A stretch of DNA of 64,000 nt from Cupriavidus taiwanensis (GTDB taxonomy: Bacteria > Pseudomonadota > Gammaproteobacteria > Burkholderiales > Burkholderiaceae): positions 870,574 to 934,573 of the forward strand of contig NZ_LT976854.1 of assembly GCF_900249755.1 (NCBI RefSeq). Reading direction: 5' to 3'. The translations under genes and the position numbers were made by a program. A model generated the notes under the pieces. It did no database searches. It saw only the letters and a list, made by a program, of their open reading frames with translations, and was not told the DNA's origin. Within the stretch, counting starts at the first letter, position 1. The number at the start of each line of letters is the position of its first letter. Positions 60,265-64,000 of the stretch are shown piece after piece.

Positions 60265-61196
60265 CCTTTCGCCGCGGCCGCCTGCCGCAGGCACGCCACC
60301 AGCTGGTCGGTGCCGATCGACGGCGCGCGTTCGCGCAGCGTGATGATGCCCACCGGTGGCAGGTCGACCGGCACTGCCATCTTCAGCACTTGCAGCCGGC
60401 CTTCCTGCTGCATGGCCCTGGCGACCGACTCGGCCATGAAGGCGGCCGCCCCGCGCTGGTCGATGAAGGTGGCCTGGGCCAGGTATGACGAGGTCTCGAT
60501 CACGTCCTGCGGCGGGTGCAGGCCGTGGCGGAAGAAGGCCTGTTCGATCTTCACCCGCAGAGAGGCCCACGGCGGCGGCAGCACGCACGGCATCGCGGCG
60601 AGGTCGGCCCAGCCGGGCCGCGTCTTTCGCGCCAGCTTGTGGCCGCGCCGCACCACGACCACCATGGGCTCTGCATAAAGCGCTTCGGTCAGCAGGTCCG
60701 GCGCGGCATAGCCCGGCTCCAGCCTGCCCACGATCAGGTCCAGCTCACGCAGGCGCAGCTTGGGCAGCAGGTGGGTCAGGTCGCCTTCCTCCACCAGCAC
60801 GGTGGCGTGCGCGTGGCGCTGCTTGAGCGCGGTCACGGCCTGCGCCAGCAATACCGGCAGCGCCGCGCCCATCGAACCTACGCGGATGCGCCCGGACGCG
60901 CCGCTTTGCACCGCGGCAATCTCGTCGCGGGTCTGCTCGTACTGCGCCAGCACCGAGCGCGCAAAGCGCACCAGCGATTCGCCCGCTGGCGTGGGCTCGG
61001 TGCCGCGGGTCGAGCGCGTGAACAGTACCAGCCCCAGCATTTTCTCGACTTCGGTCAGCACCTTGGACACCGCCGGCTGGCTTACCGACAGGAATTCCGC
61101 GGTGCGCCCGAGATGGCGGAACTCGTCGAGCGCCACCAGCAGTTGCAGGTGGCGCAGCTTGATATTGGAGCGCAGCGCGCGGTCGATCTGTACCAT
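60261..61196 (-). CDS. LysR-family regulator of the sugar-acid cluster
   Basis: A 311-residue LysR regulator: LVALDEFRHLGRTAEFLSVS, QPAVSKVLTEVEKMLGL and LFTRSTRGTEPTPAGESLV form the DNA-binding part; GRIRVGSMGAALPVLLAQAV opens the ligand domain. The PAVSKVL region is like GbpR/CbL-type regulators of sugar acids. It is divergent from the Bug and dehydratase genes, with a palindrome near the centre of the shared 143-bp region, so it very probably controls them. Confidence 0.92.
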   Translation of the reverse strand: MVQIDRALRSNIKLRHLQLLVALDEFRHLGRTAEFLSVSQPAVSKVLTEVEKMLGLVLFTRSTRGTEPTPAGESLVRFARSVLAQYEQTRDEIAAVQSGASGRIRVGSMGAALPVLLAQAVTALKQRHAHATVLVEEGDLTHLLPKLRLRELDLIVGRLEPGYAAPDLLTEALYAEPMVVVVRRGHKLARKTRPGWADLAAMPCVLPPPWASLRVKIEQAFFRHGLHPPQDVIETSSYLAQATFIDQRGAAAFMAESVARAMQQEGRLQVLKMAVPVDLPPVGIITLRERAPSIGTDQLVACLRQAAAAKG

Positions 61197-61210
61197 GCCC
61201 GCAGTCTATC

Positions 61211-61224
61211 TAACCTGAAGGTTA
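61211..61224. promoter_or_regulatory. LysR-type operator palindrome
   Basis: TAACC-N4-GGTTA, a perfect inverted repeat with T at one end and A at the other, 14 bases before the LysR start and about 115 bases before the Bug gene. It fits the T-N11-A style of LysR boxes. Confidence 0.55.
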
Positions 61225-61339
61225 TGAAGCAATGCCAATTTACGATTGGATTGTTATGGATTGCGCCGACAGAATGCGGGCATGACGAGGCTGGCAGCGC
61301 CGGTCCCGCCGATAATCAAAACATCGGAGACACCCGCAA

Positions 61340-62344
61340 ATGACCCAACGATTCCCTGTCGATGCCAAGCGCCGACGCCTGCTCATCGGAGCCGCCGCGG
61401 GTGCCGCCGGCGTGCTGTTGCCGGCCGCGCGGGCACTGGCCGCCGACTATCCCGAGCGTCCCATCACGTTTATTTGCCCGTGGCCGGTCGGCGGCACCGC
61501 GGACCAGTCGATGCGCGCGCTGTGCCAGGTGGCCGGCGGCATTCTCAAGCAGTCGATCGTGGTGGAGAACCGCGCCGGCGCCTCGGGCATGATCGGCACC
61601 AAGGCCCTGGCGCGCGCCAATCCCGACGGCTACACCATCGGCCAGATCCCGATCTCGGTCACGCGCTTCGCGCAGCTCGGCATGCTGCAACTGGACCCGC
61701 GCACCGAGCTGACCTACCTGGCCCGCACTTCGGGACAGACCTTCGGCATCGCGGTGCCGGCCAACTCGCGCTACAAGACGCTGCAGGACGTAGTGGCCGC
61801 CGCCAAGGCCAGTCCGGGCAAGATCACCTATGCGCACGCCGGCATCGGCGGCGCGACGCATGTCGGCATGGAGCAGTTCGCGCTGGCCGCGGGCATCCAG
61901 TTCAATGCCATTGCCTACAAGGGCGGTGCTGCGGCGCTGCAGGATGTGCTGGCCGGGCAGGTGGAGTTGCTGGCCGATTCCAGTTCATGGGCGCCGCACG
62001 TCGAAGCCGGCAAGTTGCGCCTGCTGGCGACGTGGGGCGAACAGCGCGCGACCCGCTTCAAGGACACGCCCACGCTCAAGGATCTGGGCTACAACGTGGT
62101 GGTCGAAGCCCCCAACGGCATCGGCGCGCCCAAGGGCCTGCCGGCCGCCGTGGAAAGGAAGTTGCGCGACGCCTTCCGCGCCGCGGTGGCCAGCAACGAG
62201 TTCAGGCAGGTGGCGGCGCGCCTGGACGCGCCCGTGATGTACCTGGACGGGCCCGAGTACAAGAAGTACGTCGCCAGCGTCTATGAGCAGGAAACCCAGC
62301 TGATCCAGCGCCTGAAGCTGAAAGAACTGCTGCAGCAAAACTGA
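61340..62344 (+). CDS. Bug/TctC-family periplasmic solute-binding protein
   Basis: A 334-residue binding protein for tripartite tricarboxylate-type uptake. A Tat-like signal (KRRRLLIGAAAGAAGVLLPA, cut after ALA) is followed by DYPERPITFICPWPVGGTAD, ENRAGASGMIGTKALAR, ITYAHAGIGGATHVGMEQF and APNGIGAPKGLPAAV, all standard for the family. Bug proteins bind carboxylates through two water bridges in the GGxxD and similar loops. No tctA or tctB membrane genes are adjacent. Its neighbour is a galactarate/altronate dehydratase, so a sugar diacid is the likely ligand. Confidence 0.93.
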   Translation: MTQRFPVDAKRRRLLIGAAAGAAGVLLPAARALAADYPERPITFICPWPVGGTADQSMRALCQVAGGILKQSIVVENRAGASGMIGTKALARANPDGYTIGQIPISVTRFAQLGMLQLDPRTELTYLARTSGQTFGIAVPANSRYKTLQDVVAAAKASPGKITYAHAGIGGATHVGMEQFALAAGIQFNAIAYKGGAAALQDVLAGQVELLADSSSWAPHVEAGKLRLLATWGEQRATRFKDTPTLKDLGYNVVVEAPNGIGAPKGLPAAVERKLRDAFRAAVASNEFRQVAARLDAPVMYLDGPEYKKYVASVYEQETQLIQRLKLKELLQQN

Positions 62345-62367
62345 CGGCACGCGAAGGCCAAGACCCA

Positions 62368-63891
62368 GTGAATCCCAATCCCGTTATCCGGCTGCATCCC
62401 AACGACAACGTGCTGGTCGCCCGCAGCGACCTCGCGCTGGGCCAGCAACTGGCCGATCCCGCCGTGCGCGTGCGTGCGCAGGTGCCGGCCGGCCACAAGA
62501 TCGCGGCGTGCGCTATCGCGGCCGGCACCCCGGTGCGCAAGTTCGACACCGTCATCGGCGTGGCCGCGCGCGATATCTCGCAGGGCGACCACGTCCATTC
62601 GCACAACCTGACGCTGGTCGACTTCTACCGCGACCCGGGCTTCTGCCAGGATGTGCGGCCGGTGGAATACGTGCCGCAGGCGCAGCGCGCCACCTTCAAC
62701 GGCTTCGTGCGTGCGGACGGCCGCGTGGGCACGCGCAACTTTATCGGCATCCTGTCTTCGGTCAATTGCTCGTCCACCGTGATCCGCCAGATCGCGGCGC
62801 ATTTCACGCCGCAGCGGCTGGCCGGCTATCCGAATGTCGATGGCGTGGTCGCGTTTGCGCAGACCAGCGGCTGCGGCATGTCGTCGCCGAGCGAGCATTT
62901 CGACGTGCTGCGCCGCACGCTGGCCGGCTATGCGCGCCATCCCAACCTGGCGGGCGTGCTGATCGTTGGGCTGGGCTGCGAGCGTAACCAGGTGGCGGCG
63001 CTGGTGGACTCGCAAGGGCTGGAACCGGGGCCCGCGGTGCATACGCTGGTGATGCAGGATACCGGCGGCACGCGCGCCACCATCGCTGCGGGGATTCGCG
63101 CGATCGAATCGATGCTGCCGGCGGCCAACGCCGCGGTGCGCCAGCCGGTGCCCGCCAGCCACCTGAAGATCGGGCTGGAGTGCGGCGGTTCGGACGGTTT
63201 TTCCGGGATCAGCGCCAACCCCGCACTGGGCGCGGCGATGGATATCCTGGTGCGCCATGGCGGCACCGCGATCCTGTCCGAAACGCCGGAGATCCACGGC
63301 GTGGAATTCATGCTGACCCGCCGCGCGGTCACGCCGGAAGTTGGCCAGAAGCTGCTGGATCGCCTCGCCTGGTGGGAGCGCTACACCGCCGGCCACAACG
63401 CGCAGTTCAACGGCGTGGTCGGCCACGGCAACCAGCAGGGCGGCCTGGCCAATATCTTCGAGAAGTCGCTGGGCTCGGCCATGAAGGGCGGCACCACGCC
63501 GCTGCAGGCGGTGTATGAGTATGCCGAGCCGATCAACCAGGCCGGCTTTGTGTTCATGGATTCGCCCGGCTATGACCCGGTGGCCGTTACCGGCCAGATC
63601 GCCAGCGGCGCCAACCTGATCTGCTTTACCACCGGGCGCGGCTCGATGTTCGGCTCCAAGCCGGCGCCGACGATCAAGCTCGCCTCCAACTCGGCGATGT
63701 ACCAGCGGTTGGAAGAAGACATGGACATCAATTGCGGACTGGTGCTCGACGGCGAACTGAGCGTGCCGCAGATGGGCCAGCGGATTTTCGAACATATCCT
63801 GCGCGCGGCCTCGGGCGAGCCGACCAAGAGCGAATTGCTCGGCCTGGGCGACAACGAGTTCGTGCCCTGGCACCTCGGCATCGTCAGCTGA
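62368..63891 (+). CDS. garD: Galactarate/altronate dehydratase (UxaA/GarD family)
   Basis: A 507-residue sugar-acid dehydratase. An N-terminal SAF domain (VPAGHKIAACAIAAGTPVRK) is followed by the catalytic part: VGTRNFIGILSSVNCSSTVI, FAQTSGCGMSSPSEHFD, GLGCERNQ, GLECGGSDGFSGISANPALG, GNQQGGLANIFEKSLGS and SPGYDPVAVTGQ. Cys and Gly residues here bind iron. GarD turns galactarate into 5-keto-4-deoxyglucarate. The start is GTG. It lies 23 bp after the Bug gene, and an aldehyde dehydrogenase begins 34 bp later, which fits the route by 2,5-dioxopentanoate to 2-oxoglutarate. Altronate cannot be ruled out, so garD is tentative. Confidence 0.88.
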   Translation: MNPNPVIRLHPNDNVLVARSDLALGQQLADPAVRVRAQVPAGHKIAACAIAAGTPVRKFDTVIGVAARDISQGDHVHSHNLTLVDFYRDPGFCQDVRPVEYVPQAQRATFNGFVRADGRVGTRNFIGILSSVNCSSTVIRQIAAHFTPQRLAGYPNVDGVVAFAQTSGCGMSSPSEHFDVLRRTLAGYARHPNLAGVLIVGLGCERNQVAALVDSQGLEPGPAVHTLVMQDTGGTRATIAAGIRAIESMLPAANAAVRQPVPASHLKIGLECGGSDGFSGISANPALGAAMDILVRHGGTAILSETPEIHGVEFMLTRRAVTPEVGQKLLDRLAWWERYTAGHNAQFNGVVGHGNQQGGLANIFEKSLGSAMKGGTTPLQAVYEYAEPINQAGFVFMDSPGYDPVAVTGQIASGANLICFTTGRGSMFGSKPAPTIKLASNSAMYQRLEEDMDINCGLVLDGELSVPQMGQRIFEHILRAASGEPTKSELLGLGDNEFVPWHLGIVS

Positions 63892-63925
63892 GCCGCGCTC
63901 CACCAATCTTTTTCCTCACACATCG

Positions 63926-64000
63926 ATGCCGACGCTTTCCGAGCCAACGCTGCTGCGCAGCCAGAACCTGATAGACGGCCAGTGGCGCGATGCCGGCCTG
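63926..64000 (+). CDS. Aldehyde dehydrogenase, N-terminal fragment (window ends)
   Basis: Only 25 codons are present: MPTLSEPTLLRSQNLIDGQ then WRDAGL. The LIDGQWRDA motif is the usual opening of NAD(P)-dependent aldehyde dehydrogenases of the succinate-semialdehyde / 2,5-dioxovalerate group. With the dehydratase upstream, 2,5-dioxopentanoate is the likely substrate. The gene runs off the window. Confidence 0.7.
   Translation, partial: MPTLSEPTLLRSQNLIDGQWRDAGL

Overview
The window is high-GC betaproteobacterial DNA, most like Burkholderiaceae of the Cupriavidus/Ralstonia type. That reading rests on gene content and protein character: a tagF-tssM type VI secretion (T6SS) block, a Bug/TctC binding protein, a CioAB-type quinol oxidase and a phosphocholine-type phospholipase C. 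No database was searched, so the genus is an inference.

Region 1 (1-22.7 kb) is part of a T6SS locus. It runs from the 3' end of tssA through an OmpA-family anchor, tagF, tssM, a membrane protein of unknown role, a PAAR spike tip, an M15 peptidoglycan peptidase (TagX-like) and, divergently, a one-TM Ala/Lys-rich protein and a VgrG with an extra C-terminal domain. Directly behind vgrG is an effector/immunity island. It holds an intact two-HKD phospholipase D effector (Tle5-like), its putative lipoprotein immunity gene, a broken second effector copy that has lost both HKD motifs, a second intact immunity paralogue, and two DUF3304-like lipoproteins. The island is visibly more A+T-rich than its flanks.

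Region 2 (23-38 kb) is ordinary chromosome: an Old Yellow Enzyme with a VOC protein, a LuxR-type response regulator with a hybrid histidine kinase, a large lipoprotein with a clear terminator, an AraC-like and a Crp/Fnr regulator, a fatty acyl-CoA synthetase, an AGE-family epimerase, two alpha/beta hydrolases and several small unknown genes.

Region 3 (38.1-41.3 kb) is the most unusual part. A whole module occurs twice in tandem. Each copy has a sigma70-like promoter whose spacer is filled by a CTATCTAC...GTAGATAG palindrome, a leader with a terminator-like hairpin and a further palindrome, a secreted protein made of 12-residue D-P-[FY]-T-[DE]-G-A-R repeats, a 33-residue membrane microprotein and a TetR regulator. 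The first TetR gene appears to have its own operator-covered promoter placed for a leaderless transcript.

Region 4 (41.3-64 kb) carries an alpha/beta hydrolase with an M14 metallopeptidase, a LysR gene, and a three-gene exported phosphoesterase operon (alkaline-phosphatase/LamG lipoprotein, small lipoprotein, phospholipase C). It then has a GntR-controlled catabolic operon (aminotransferase, two MFS transporters, amidase, 2-keto-4-pentenoate hydratase-like enzyme), a cioAB oxidase with a DUF2474-like small subunit, a TauE/SafE transporter, and a LysR-controlled sugar-diacid cluster (Bug protein, galactarate/altronate dehydratase, start of an aldehyde dehydrogenase). No tRNA, rRNA, CRISPR array or insertion sequence was recognised.
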